This document shows positions 1 to 5,851 of a stretch of 16,294 nucleotides of DNA, piece after piece. Below the pieces are notes generated by a model. The model was given only the letters and a program-made list of their open reading frames with translations, was not told where the DNA came from and ran no database searches. The translations under genes were made by a program, and so were the position numbers. This DNA is from an uncultured Bacteroidales bacterium. GTDB taxonomy: Bacteria; Bacteroidota; Bacteroidia; Bacteroidales; UBA1715. Positions within the stretch are counted from its first letter, which is position 1; each line of letters opens with the position of its first letter. The stretch is taken from contig CALAUG010000057.1 in NCBI GenBank assembly GCA_937892155.1, positions 1 to 16,294 of the forward strand, written 5' to 3'.

Positions 1-55
1 TGCGAACTTGCTCAGTGAGCGTGCGAACTTGCTCAGTGAGCGTGCGAACTTGCTC
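1..55. repeat. 21-bp tandem repeat, 2.6 copies in view
   Basis: The 21-bp unit gcgaacttgctcagtgagcg(t) occurs at 2-22 and 23-43, with a partial copy at 44-55. The copies are identical. The unit is a multiple of three and lies inside the leftward repressor gene, where each copy encodes one seven-residue heptad (EQVRTLT). Confidence 0.95.
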
Positions 56-367
56 CTCTTTGTCTGAAATTATACCATCTAATTTCATTATTTCGGATTT
101 CAATACATCTGGAGAATCTGAACTATAAACACGACTATCTATATAACCAGAATTGTTTACATTATTTACAATAATGGAATTTTCAATGTTTGAATTTTGG
201 AAATATTTTTCCAAAATCTTCAAATTCGCCGGTGTTGGTTTTGTTGTTCCTACAATATAATTTTTAATTGTACTGTCACTCAAACCAGTTGCCTTGGCAA
301 TCTTGTGTGGAACCACACCTTTCTCTCTTAATTTTTTGAGAATTTTTTCTTCTTGATTTTCAGCCAT
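1..367 (-). CDS. Phage-type HTH repressor with heptad-repeat coiled coil (3' end outside window)
   Basis: The gene reads leftward from an ATG at 367-365, and 122 residues are visible. Residues about 15-50 form a Cro/CI-like helix-turn-helix: a short helix, then HKIAKATGLSDSTIKNYIVG, in which the second helix follows the GLS turn. A polar linker (about 55-100) follows, then a run in which the seven residues EQVRTLT repeat exactly, encoded by 21-bp DNA repeats at 1-55. Val and Leu fall at regular heptad spacing, so this is probably a parallel coiled coil that sets oligomer state. The gene faces away from everything else in the window, and palindromic operators lie in the 200-bp gap upstream. 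I infer a lysogeny or copy-control repressor that regulates itself. The C-terminus is cut by the window edge, so total length and repeat number are unknown. Confidence 0.75.
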   Translation of the reverse strand, partial: MAENQEEKILKKLREKGVVPHKIAKATGLSDSTIKNYIVGTTKPTPANLKILEKYFQNSNIENSIIVNNVNNSGYIDSRVYSSDSPDVLKSEIMKLDGIISDKEEQVRTLTEQVRTLTEQVR

Positions 368-386
368 TTGTGTTAATTGTGTTAAA

Positions 387-415
387 ATATTGGAACACAA
401 AAGTTCCAATATTGG
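387..415. promoter_or_regulatory. Palindromic operator, likely repressor target
   Basis: ATATTGGAAC (387-396) and GTTCCAATAT (403-412) form a perfect 10-bp inverted repeat around a 6-bp spacer. A third half-site, TTGGAAA, starts at 412 and makes a second palindrome, CCAATATTGG (406-415). The site begins 20 bp upstream of the repressor start codon. Three closely spaced half-sites of a TTGGAA type fit a multi-dimer operator of the HTH protein encoded at 367-1; that pairing is inferred. Confidence 0.65.
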
Positions 416-421
416 AAATTA

Positions 422-475
422 TACATATCTTTGCGAAGAAATCGTAATTCTACAACATTTTCGCAAAGGTATGTA
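422..475. promoter_or_regulatory. Large inverted repeat carrying divergent -7 promoter elements
   Basis: Positions 422-437 and 460-475 form a 16-bp inverted repeat with one mismatch (core CTTTGCGAA / TTCGCAAAG) and a 22-bp spacer. Each arm contains a match to the Bacteroidota -7 consensus TAnnTTTGY: TATCTTTGC on the plus strand (426-434) and TACCTTTGC on the minus strand (471-463). A further inverted pair, GTAATTC (444-450) and GAATTAC (480-486), overlaps it. The layout predicts divergent transcription, leftward to the repressor and rightward to the toxin-antitoxin module, with one protein able to cover both starts. Confidence 0.5.
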
Positions 476-509
476 AAAAGAATTACAACAACAAGCGTAC
501 ATTGACATG

Positions 510-541
510 TTGAATTTTACCGTAAATGGTTGTATATTTGC
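510..541 (+). promoter_or_regulatory. Bacteroidota-type promoter of the YoeB module
   Basis: TATATTTGC at 533-541 matches the -7 consensus TAnnTTTGY. A TTG at 510-512 lies 20 bp upstream, as expected for the -33 element. The antitoxin start codon is 25 bp downstream. The second antitoxin gene has the same -7 sequence (9545-9553). Confidence 0.6.
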
Positions 542-566
542 ACAGTGCAAAAAAAAAATTAAAGCT

Positions 567-767
567 ATGGCTACAGTAACATTGGAATACGACGCTCGGA
601 ACAAGGTTTTTGAAAAACTTATTGACGCGTTGGTTGCTCTTGGAGCAAAAAGAAAAACGGAATCTGCAAAAGGTCATTACGACGCAGAGTTTGTTGCGAA
701 GATACGCAAGGCGGAAAAACAGACCAGCAAGCATATCAATCTAAAAAATTATGGAATTAACATTTAA
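567..767 (+). CDS. Type II antitoxin of a YoeB-family module
   Basis: This 66-residue protein would neutralise the toxin encoded immediately downstream and probably represses the operon. I chose the ATG at 567, preceded by AAAGCT, rather than an upstream ATG at 507, because 567 gives the N-terminus MATVTLEYDARN, nearly identical to the antitoxin at 9575, and because the -7 element at 533 lies between the two ATGs. Residues 1-30 are probably the folded DNA-binding or dimerisation part. The charged C-terminal half is probably the toxin-wrapping segment. The toxin gene overlaps the 3' end by 17 bp, the usual arrangement for translational coupling. I assign it by position and by its paralog, not by recognising a named antitoxin family. 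Confidence 0.75.
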   Translation: MATVTLEYDARNKVFEKLIDALVALGAKRKTESAKGHYDAEFVAKIRKAEKQTSKHINLKNYGINI

Positions 768-1002
768 GGACGAAGCTATAAAAGACCTTGAGTTTTTTTC
801 TCGAAACAAAGCTATTCTTAAGAGAATAGAAAATTTGTTTGCTTCGATGAAACAAACACCGTTTACAGGAATAGGAAAACCTGAACCTCTCAAATACGAG
901 TTATCGGGATATTGGAGCCGAAGAATAACCGACGACCATAGGATTGTTTATAAGGTTGAAAACGACCTAATTGTAATCTATTCGCTCCGAGGGCATTACT
1001 AA
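751..1002 (+). CDS. yoeB: YoeB/Txe-family mRNA interferase toxin
   Basis: The 83-residue product is a ribosome-dependent RNase that cleaves mRNA in the A site when its antitoxin is lost. Length and pattern match the YoeB family throughout, including the signature GIGKPEPLKYELSGYWSRRI (40-59) and the ending GHY. Catalytic positions known from E. coli YoeB (Glu46, Arg65, His83, Tyr84) have counterparts at Glu45, Arg64, His82 and Tyr83, so the enzyme looks intact. It overlaps the antitoxin gene by 17 bp and is followed by a terminator at 1028, making a closed two-gene unit. On a mobile element it would act as an addiction or anti-superinfection module. Confidence 0.93.
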   Translation: MELTFKDEAIKDLEFFSRNKAILKRIENLFASMKQTPFTGIGKPEPLKYELSGYWSRRITDDHRIVYKVENDLIVIYSLRGHY

Positions 1003-1027
1003 TCATTAAGACATTACACATCTTTTC

Positions 1028-1066
1028 AAGCGGTAAAATTCACAACGAGTTTTACCGCTTTTTTTT
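1028..1066 (+). terminator. Rho-independent terminator after the YoeB module
   Basis: AAGCGGTAAAA (1028-1038) pairs perfectly with TTTTACCGCTT (1050-1060) around an 11-nt loop and runs into a T tract ending at 1066. A third copy of the arm, GCGGTAAAATC, follows at 1067-1077 and could compete for the same partner strand. The hairpin separates the toxin-antitoxin genes from the tRNA-like array. Confidence 0.8.
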
Positions 1067-1087
1067 GCGGTAAAATCAACCATAAAA

Positions 1088-1236
1088 CCACGAGTAAGCA
1101 TGTAATGGGTAGCATGATAGTAAGTACCACGCTGCGCGTAGGTGCATTCCGCGAAGTCCGCCACCTCATAGAACACGGAATGTAGCAGCGAGTTCCTAAA
1201 ATTTTGCGTCGTGAAGGTTCGATTCCTTCCTCGTGG
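1088..1236 (+). ncRNA. tRNA-like element 1 with structured insert
   Basis: A perfect 7-bp acceptor-type stem pairs CCACGAG (1088-1094) with CTCGTGG (1230-1236). A D-arm follows, with stem CATG (1099-1102 / 1113-1116) and loop TAATGGGTAG. A T-arm with stem GAAGG/CCTTC encloses the loop TTCGATT (1218-1224). Instead of an anticodon arm there are about 96 nt containing CGCTGC (1130-1135) paired to GCAGCG (1185-1190), and inside it CATTCCG (1145-1151) paired to CGGAATG (1176-1182). AGGTG (1140-1144) can also pair with CACCT (1162-1166), giving a pseudoknot. At 149 nt it is far too long for an ordinary tRNA. It could be a tRNA gene interrupted by a small structured insert or a specialised tRNA mimic. 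Confidence 0.55.
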
Positions 1237-1293
1237 GCTACACAAAGGCTCTGCAAAGTTGTGTAAATGAGGTCCTGAGAAAACCTTAAATAA

Positions 1294-1405
1294 GCAGACG
1301 TATTCACGATTTGGGTAGCGTGATTAGCAATTGGACCATCGGCTTTCTAAACCGATGCACGTTGGAAACCTTGGAACGAGTGGAGTTCGATTCTCCACCG
1401 TCTGC
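1294..1405 (+). tRNA. tRNA-like element 2, possible Arg(TCT) anticodon
   Basis: The acceptor stem GCAGACG (1294-1300) pairs perfectly with CGTCTGC (1399-1405). The D-arm is TCACG/CGTGA around ATTTGGGTAG (1304-1323). The T-arm is a 6-bp stem GTGGAG/CTCCAC around TTCGATT (1380-1398). A hairpin CATCGG/CCGATG (1337-1342 / 1352-1357) has a nine-base loop CTTTCTAAA. If its outer C and A are read as a mismatch, the inner loop is TTTCTAA with anticodon TCT (Arg, AGA). About 13 extra nt precede this hairpin and 22 follow it, so the element is 112 nt. It is the member of the array closest to a full tRNA, but it may not be chargeable. Confidence 0.45.
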
Positions 1406-1463
1406 CAAAAAAAAATAAGAAGGCTCTGGTAAGCTTGTAATAGGTCGTAGGAAACCTAAAAAA

Positions 1464-1538
1464 GAGATGGTATGACGTAGTGGGTAGCGTCGGAGTTAAA
1501 AGCCTGGGACATGCGTGGTTCGATTCCACGCCCATCTC
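1464..1538 (+). ncRNA. tRNA-like element 3 (75 nt)
   Basis: GAGATGG (1464-1470) pairs perfectly with CCATCTC (1532-1538). The D-arm is TGACG/CGTCG, with one G-T pair, around TAGTGGGTAG (1473-1492). The T-arm is GCGTGG/CCACGC around TTCGATT (1513-1531). The 3' end reads CCA. The overall length is normal for a tRNA, but the roughly 20 central nt (1493-1512) do not form a five-pair anticodon stem. The best reading has a loop GTTAAAA (anticodon TAA) closed by only two G-C pairs that compete with the D-stem. It is either a degenerate tRNA or a tRNA mimic that keeps only the elbow and acceptor. Confidence 0.5.
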
Positions 1539-1555
1539 CAAAACTTGTTTGTTCA

Positions 1556-1630
1556 GTCGTAGTAATTCCTGTAATGGGTAGCAGGACAATAAACTTGGAA
1601 TGGTGGTTGGTTCGATTCCAACCCTACGAC
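1556..1630 (+). ncRNA. tRNA-like element 4 (75 nt)
   Basis: GTCGTAG (1556-1562) pairs perfectly with CTACGAC (1624-1630). The D-arm is TCCTG/CAGGA around TAATGGGTAG (1567-1586). The T-arm is GGTTGG/CCAACC around TTCGATT (1605-1623). Only 18 nt (1587-1604) lie between the arms, and the best central hairpin is CAA/TTG with a five-base loop, so a normal anticodon arm is absent. It lies 17 nt after element 3 and ends 22 nt before the next start codon, suggesting that the array is processed from the leader of the replication operon. Confidence 0.5.
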
Positions 1631-1652
1631 CTAAATTGAAAATAATAGTATT

Positions 1653-1850
1653 ATGACACGTATAGAAAAAAAAGATCGGTTCAATTCGATTTTCAATTCA
1701 ACGCCATACGGAAAGATTGGCGATTTTCTCGAACTAATCACAAACCGCTGTGGCGTTTCGCGCAACATTATCTGGAACTGGCAGAACGGACGCTCCGAAA
1801 TTCCAGACCTGGCAATGAAGGAAATTGAAGAAATCCACAAAAACTTATAG
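1653..1850 (+). CDS. Small HTH DNA-binding protein
   Basis: This 65-residue protein precedes the primase-helicase gene by two bases and is surely co-translated with it. Residues about 18-50 read as a helix-turn-helix: FLELITNRCGVSRNIIWNW, with the GVSR turn and a recognition helix, followed by a NGRSEIPDLA segment like the second half of XRE-type folds. It could be an origin-binding or replication-control factor, or an autoregulator of the operon. No catalytic motif is present. The tRNA-like array forms its upstream leader. The family is recognised only in outline. Confidence 0.7.
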   Translation: MTRIEKKDRFNSIFNSTPYGKIGDFLELITNRCGVSRNIIWNWQNGRSEIPDLAMKEIEEIHKNL

Positions 1851-1852
1851 TT

Positions 1853-4597
1853 ATGTACGTCGATAAAGACCAATTACTATTCGAGACAAATGGAGGTCTC
1901 AATATCATACTGTCGTACTATCCCGAAGCTGATACACGAAAACACTTCAAAGTACGTGATGAGAAAACTCCATCCGCATCAATGATGCAGAAAAACGGTA
2001 TATTCTACGTAACCGACTTTGGCGGCGACGGAAAGGCGCGTAACGCCATTGAAATCTGCATGAAGGAAGATGGTAAAACATTCCAGGAGGCAATCGAATA
2101 CCTGGCATCACGTTTTGGTATTGGAGGCGTTGAGCGAAAGGTTGTTAAGGCTAAATTCTCTAAACGTGCGGCCAAAGAAGACGAAAGCGAAGGTTCCTTT
2201 TCGTTTGACTGTAAGGATCAAATGACTGAATTTGAACTTAAAACACTTGGTATCCATGTAACACAAGACGTTTGCAACGAATGGCATTTTTATGCTCTTA
2301 AATCGTTCAGCCGTGTCAAGAACCGCGAAGTTCTTACATGGGAATCAACAGAGGATTATCCAATATACTTGTACGATGCTGGCGATTACAAAAAAATACT
2401 TCAGCCACTCAATCCGGAGAAGCAATTTCGATTTCAATACTTGGGAACGGTAACGCCCAATTTATTAAACGGATTTTCGCAGCTAAAGCGCAAATTCGAC
2501 GAACTAAAAAAAGACATCGACCCCGAAACGGAATTACCTCGCAAGGAAAAACTCGACGAAGTTATAATTATGAGTGGCGACCGCGACGCACTCAATATGG
2601 CAGCATACGGATACAATGTGCTTTGGCTCAACAGCGAAACGTCTAAGATAGAACCAAAACAATATCGTGAAGTTGCTAAAATGGTTGGTACCATATACAA
2701 TCTTCCCGACATAGACACAACAGGTAAACGCGAAGGTATTAAACTCGCACTATCCTATATCGATATAAAAACGATATGGCTTCCCGACTATCTTCTTAAT
2801 CTTAAAGATTCACGCGGTTACACCAGGAAAGATTTCCGCGACTGGCTCGATCTACGGAAAACAAAAAGCCGTTACGAGATACAGAAGGAAATCGACAGAA
2901 TGATTAATCTTGCGCTGCCTTGTCGGTTTTGGGATGTAGAGACAACAGAAAAAGGTGAAAAGTATAATTTTAACAACGTGTGCGCCTATTATTTCCTAAA
3001 CTGCAACGGATATTACACAATAGACGACCCCAATCAAAAGGAAGGCTTCAGTTACATAAAAATCACGGGTAATGTTGTCGAAAAAATCAAAGCAAAGGAC
3101 ATGCAGCGCTTTGTTGATTCGTGGTTAGAGGAACGAGAAATGCCTATTGCATTGCGTAATATGATGTACAAAACAACCCAGCTGAGCGAATCAAGTCTTA
3201 TGCGCATACGCCAGGCCGACCTCGATTTTTCCGACTATGGGAAAGACTATCAACTGTTTTTCTTTAAGAATGCTACATGGAAAGTTACAGCAACCGACAT
3301 TCAGCAATTCGACAAAAATACCAATTACGTCTGGAAAGAAGAAGTTCTCGACCACAATGTTAAACGATTGGCCGACCAGTTCAGAATCTATAGGAATAGC
3401 CAGGGAGACCTTGACATAGATATAGACATGGCCAATGCAAGCAAATTCCTAAAATATCTTATCAATACCTGTAGAATATACTGGCGCGAAGAACATAACC
3501 GACTCGATGAAGACCAACGCGCGGAATATTGGAAGCAACATAAATTCAACATAGCAGGACCTATGCTAACGGATGCCGAAGTATATGAACAAAAACAACA
3601 TCTTATTAACAAGATATTTTCACTCGGCTATCTGTTGCATCGATACAAAAATCCAAGCAAACCATGGTGTGTGTTCGCCATGGACAACCGAATTAGCGAA
3701 ATGGGTAAATCGTTTGGCGGTAGCGGAAAATCTTTATTTTTCCGAAGCGTAAAAAACATGATGAACTCCGTTACACTTGGAGGACGTGATCCGAAGATTA
3801 CAGAGAATAAGCACATTTTTGAACGAGTTGATAAATACACCGATTTTCTGTTTATTGACGATGCTTGCCAATCGTTGAGATTCGATTTCTTTTTCGATTG
3901 CATTACAGGCTCCATGTTGGTCAATCCTAAAAACACACAATCTTACGAGATTGCATTCGATGATTCGCCAAAGTTTGGTATTGCCAGCAACTTTACCATT
4001 AAGAATGTTGATCCATCAACAAGCCGCCGTTTGCTTTACACTGTGTTTAGCGACTATTATCATGCACTCGACGAAAACGGCGAGTACCAGGAAGAAAGAA
4101 CTGTATTCGACGACTTTGGTAAAAATCTATTCTTCGACTACAACGAAGATGAATGGAACCAGGATCTAAATCTAATGGCTGAATGTTGCCGCTATTATTT
4201 GTCGTGCGACGAAAAGATTAATCCACCAATGGCCAATGTTTACAAGCGTAATAAATTGGCGGAAATGGGCGATGAATTTTTCAACTGGGCGAACTTATAT
4301 TTTGCCCAGGACAACACTCTCGACACATTATTGTCGAAGGAGAATATACTGAAGGAATATTACGAAAAATGCAATCCACGATTACGCACAACACAAGCTT
4401 TCTCGAAGAGAATACAAGCATGGTGTCAATATTACGGCTACACTCTTAATCCTTCAGACCTGTGCAATACCAGCGACAAAAAACGCATTATCAAGAAAGA
4501 AGACGGTAAAACCGTTGAACTCATCTATATACAGACAAAAGACGTGGTTGCTGATGAATTTACACGAGTTGAATTGTCGGACGAAAAACTATTCTAA
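1853..4597 (+). CDS. Replicative primase fused to SF3-type helicase
   Basis: This 914-residue protein probably primes and unwinds the viral genome. Residues 1-92 resemble the DnaG CHC2 zinc-binding domain (TPSAS..., FYVTDFGGDG, then a helix ending in EYLASRFGI), but the usual zinc-binding Cys/His positions are not retained. A TOPRIM-like module follows: a strand VIIMSGDRD (237-245) and DIDTTG (286-291), which fit its metal-binding motifs. The C-terminal half is a P-loop helicase: Walker A GGSGKS (622-627), Walker B FLFIDDA (665-671), an SF3 motif C-like strand ending in Asn713 (KFGIASN), and a Ser-Arg-Arg arginine-finger segment (724-726). The order primase-TOPRIM-SF3 is common in phages, viruses and satellite elements. 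It is the only clear replication enzyme in the window. Confidence 0.85.
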   Translation: MYVDKDQLLFETNGGLNIILSYYPEADTRKHFKVRDEKTPSASMMQKNGIFYVTDFGGDGKARNAIEICMKEDGKTFQEAIEYLASRFGIGGVERKVVKAKFSKRAAKEDESEGSFSFDCKDQMTEFELKTLGIHVTQDVCNEWHFYALKSFSRVKNREVLTWESTEDYPIYLYDAGDYKKILQPLNPEKQFRFQYLGTVTPNLLNGFSQLKRKFDELKKDIDPETELPRKEKLDEVIIMSGDRDALNMAAYGYNVLWLNSETSKIEPKQYREVAKMVGTIYNLPDIDTTGKREGIKLALSYIDIKTIWLPDYLLNLKDSRGYTRKDFRDWLDLRKTKSRYEIQKEIDRMINLALPCRFWDVETTEKGEKYNFNNVCAYYFLNCNGYYTIDDPNQKEGFSYIKITGNVVEKIKAKDMQRFVDSWLEEREMPIALRNMMYKTTQLSESSLMRIRQADLDFSDYGKDYQLFFFKNATWKVTATDIQQFDKNTNYVWKEEVLDHNVKRLADQFRIYRNSQGDLDIDIDMANASKFLKYLINTCRIYWREEHNRLDEDQRAEYWKQHKFNIAGPMLTDAEVYEQKQHLINKIFSLGYLLHRYKNPSKPWCVFAMDNRISEMGKSFGGSGKSLFFRSVKNMMNSVTLGGRDPKITENKHIFERVDKYTDFLFIDDACQSLRFDFFFDCITGSMLVNPKNTQSYEIAFDDSPKFGIASNFTIKNVDPSTSRRLLYTVFSDYYHALDENGEYQEERTVFDDFGKNLFFDYNEDEWNQDLNLMAECCRYYLSCDEKINPPMANVYKRNKLAEMGDEFFNWANLYFAQDNTLDTLLSKENILKEYYEKCNPRLRTTQAFSKRIQAWCQYYGYTLNPSDLCNTSDKKRIIKKEDGKTVELIYIQTKDVVADEFTRVELSDEKLF

Positions 4598-4599
4598 CC

Positions 4600-4884
4600 A
4601 TGGACGATTACAGACAAAGATTGATAGCATTTCTAAAATCGATGCCAAGAGGCAAAAAAGTTGAAATGGCAAAGATTGTTAAAGAAGAAAACCAGGAACG
4701 ATTCCGTAACGAATACTATTCGATTATTGAAAGCCACTGGAACGAATGGGGGTACGAATTTACGTGCGATGAGGAACTAACATACATCCGACGTAGTGAT
4801 GCTTGGGAACTGTCGCCAATCGTTCCAGGCCAAGTATCAATCAACAACAAAATAATTGGAAACTTAAACAACTGGAAACAATGA
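4600..4884 (+). CDS. Small protein of unknown function downstream of the primase
   Basis: The 94-residue protein starts two bases after the primase stop, so translational coupling is likely. It is acidic and rich in Trp and Tyr, with no membrane segment or Cys pair. Residues 1-45 look helical (RQRLIAFLKSM..., ERFRNEYYSIIESHWNEWGY) and have the feel of a small winged-helix or protein-contact domain. Its 3' end overlaps the next start codon as ATGA. I do not recognise a family. Position suggests a replication accessory. Confidence 0.65.
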   Translation: MDDYRQRLIAFLKSMPRGKKVEMAKIVKEENQERFRNEYYSIIESHWNEWGYEFTCDEELTYIRRSDAWELSPIVPGQVSINNKIIGNLNNWKQ

Positions 4885-5090
4885 AATACACGCAACAAGA
4901 GCTTTCGTTTCTGCTCGATACACACAACGTAACCCATAAATGGTTCAATTTGCCCGATTCAATCGCACTAAACATCTACGACCAGACAGTTGATGCCTGT
5001 TTGTTCGCTTTCGTTTTGGATTGTATGCGAGGCGAATTTGTGTCGATACATCGTACATCAGAATTCATTCAAGTTAAACGATATAAATAG
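4881..5090 (+). CDS. Small unknown protein
   Basis: This is a 69-residue protein, MKYTQQELSF..., starting at 4881 with an ATGA overlap onto the preceding stop. That overlap decides this start over an upstream in-frame ATG at 4803. It has two Cys residues (in DACLFAFVLDCMRG) and a basic end, VKRYK. There is no transmembrane segment, although the centre is hydrophobic. No family is recognised. It belongs to the replication operon by spacing. Confidence 0.6.
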   Translation: MKYTQQELSFLLDTHNVTHKWFNLPDSIALNIYDQTVDACLFAFVLDCMRGEFVSIHRTSEFIQVKRYK

Positions 5091-5094
5091 AAAG

Positions 5095-5337
5095 ATGGAA
5101 AGGATAACACATTATCTGGAAATATATCCAGAATATTTTGAAGCCGTTGCTTCTGGCGAAAAGAGATTTGAAGTTCGCAGAAAATCAAGAGGTTTTAATG
5201 TTGGCGACATTCTTGTTTTACAAGAAAACGATGGTATCAAAACAGGTAGAGAAATTAAAGCAGAAGTTACCTATATATTAGACGACGAGGAGTTTTGCAA
5301 AGAAGATTATGTTATTCTTAGTATTCAACTTATATAA
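5095..5337 (+). CDS. DUF3850/ASCH-like (PUA-fold) protein
   Basis: I chose the ATG at 5095, four bases after the previous stop, giving 80 residues. The sequence follows the DUF3850 pattern closely: HYLEIYPEYFEAVASGEKRFEVRRKSR, then GDILVLQE, the TGREI turn, and AEVTYILDD before YVILSI. DUF3850 lies in the ASCH/PUA-like superfamily, beta-barrel domains linked to RNA or modified-nucleotide binding. The role in phages and mobile elements is not settled. An RNA-related function next to an RNA array is possible but unproven. Confidence 0.8.
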   Translation: MERITHYLEIYPEYFEAVASGEKRFEVRRKSRGFNVGDILVLQENDGIKTGREIKAEVTYILDDEEFCKEDYVILSIQLI

Positions 5338-5349
5338 AAGAGATTAGTT

Positions 5350-5550
5350 ATGAAAAAATTTATTTTTAAAAAACTACACGAAATATTTCATAGAGTAGCA
5401 GAGTATCATAAAGCAAAAATTGACACAGCTGAAACATATACAGAAAAACAAATATATATGTTCGGCTGGGCATATTACAGACAACTGTCAACTCACTTTT
5501 GGTGTCTATACTCCTGTAAAGAACTTGAAAAAAATTATGATTTACACTGA
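5350..5550 (+). CDS. Small basic protein, unknown
   Basis: The 66-residue product is rich in Lys, Tyr, Phe and Trp (MKKFIFKKLHEIFHRVAEYH...). It reads as two helices with no signal peptide or membrane span. It follows the DUF3850-like gene by 12 bp in the same direction and closes the replication operon. Codon composition is more AT-rich than in the primase gene, so it may be a recent addition. No family is recognised and the coding status is only moderately certain. Confidence 0.5.
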   Translation: MKKFIFKKLHEIFHRVAEYHKAKIDTAETYTEKQIYMFGWAYYRQLSTHFWCLYSCKELEKNYDLH

Positions 5551-5551
5551 C

Positions 5552-5582
5552 TTGCAAAATTTTGTAGATATTGTACATTTGT
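5552..5582 (+). promoter_or_regulatory. Bacteroidota-type promoter
   Basis: TACATTTGT (5574-5582) matches the -7 consensus TAnnTTTGY, and a TTG at 5552-5554 lies 19 bp upstream as a -33 element. It would start transcription of the small gene at 5598 separately from the replication operon. Confidence 0.55.
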
Positions 5583-5597
5583 AAAAAATTGATTGTC

Positions 5598-5789
5598 ATG
5601 GCAGCATATCTTGATACAGAATTAAAACCAACGCCAATGATTTATGGTGCTGAAGGTCGGCGTTTCCTTGAAAGAACGGCGAATGTAAAACCATTGAGCA
5701 AAAAGAAACGTGCGGAAATGCGGAAAAGTGCGGCACGTCAGAAAGTAATTACGTATGAGGAATACCTAAAAATCTATGGTAAAAAATAA
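5598..5789 (+). CDS. Small basic protein with own promoter and terminator
   Basis: I chose the ATG at 5598 (MAAYLDTELKPTPMIYGAEG...), giving 63 residues, because a -7 promoter element (5574-5582) overlaps the alternative upstream start at 5571. The middle is strongly basic (LSKKKRAEMRKSAARQK) and could touch nucleic acid. The end YEEYLKIYGKK is helical. It has its own promoter and a strong terminator at 5820, so it is an independent gene. That layout matches the toxin-antitoxin cassettes here, but no toxin-like partner follows it. An antitoxin-like or anti-defence role is conceivable. The family is not recognised. Confidence 0.6.
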   Translation: MAAYLDTELKPTPMIYGAEGRRFLERTANVKPLSKKKRAEMRKSAARQKVITYEEYLKIYGKK

Positions 5790-5819
5790 GCTATTTAAAT
5801 AATAAGTCAATAAAATCTC

Positions 5820-5851
5820 AAGCCAGTTCCAAAATCGGGACTGGCTTTTTT
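5820..5851 (+). terminator. Strong rho-independent terminator (copy 1)
   Basis: AAGCCAGTTCC (5820-5830) pairs with GGGACTGGCTT (5837-5847), an 11-bp stem with one G-T pair and a 6-nt loop, followed by T residues. The stem is identical to the terminator at 10177-10203. Confidence 0.9.

Noticed and set aside
1..55. CRISPR-like repeats at the left edge
   Set aside because: The copies are directly tandem with no spacers and lie in frame inside a coding region.
507..566. Upstream ATG at 507 as the start of the first antitoxin
   Set aside because: The -7 promoter element at 533-541 lies downstream of it, and the paralogous antitoxin at 9575 begins at the equivalent of 567.
1130..1190. HDV-like self-cleaving ribozyme in the insert of element 1
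   Set aside because: The helix order is loosely similar, but the putative P1 is only 5 bp, no P4 is present and no catalytic-C joining segment could be identified.
1006..1589. Minus-strand open frames across 1006-1589
   Set aside because: They run antisense through the tRNA-like array. Their peptides (for example the EEGIEPSRRK-type stretch) are the usual artefact of translating T-arm sequence in reverse.
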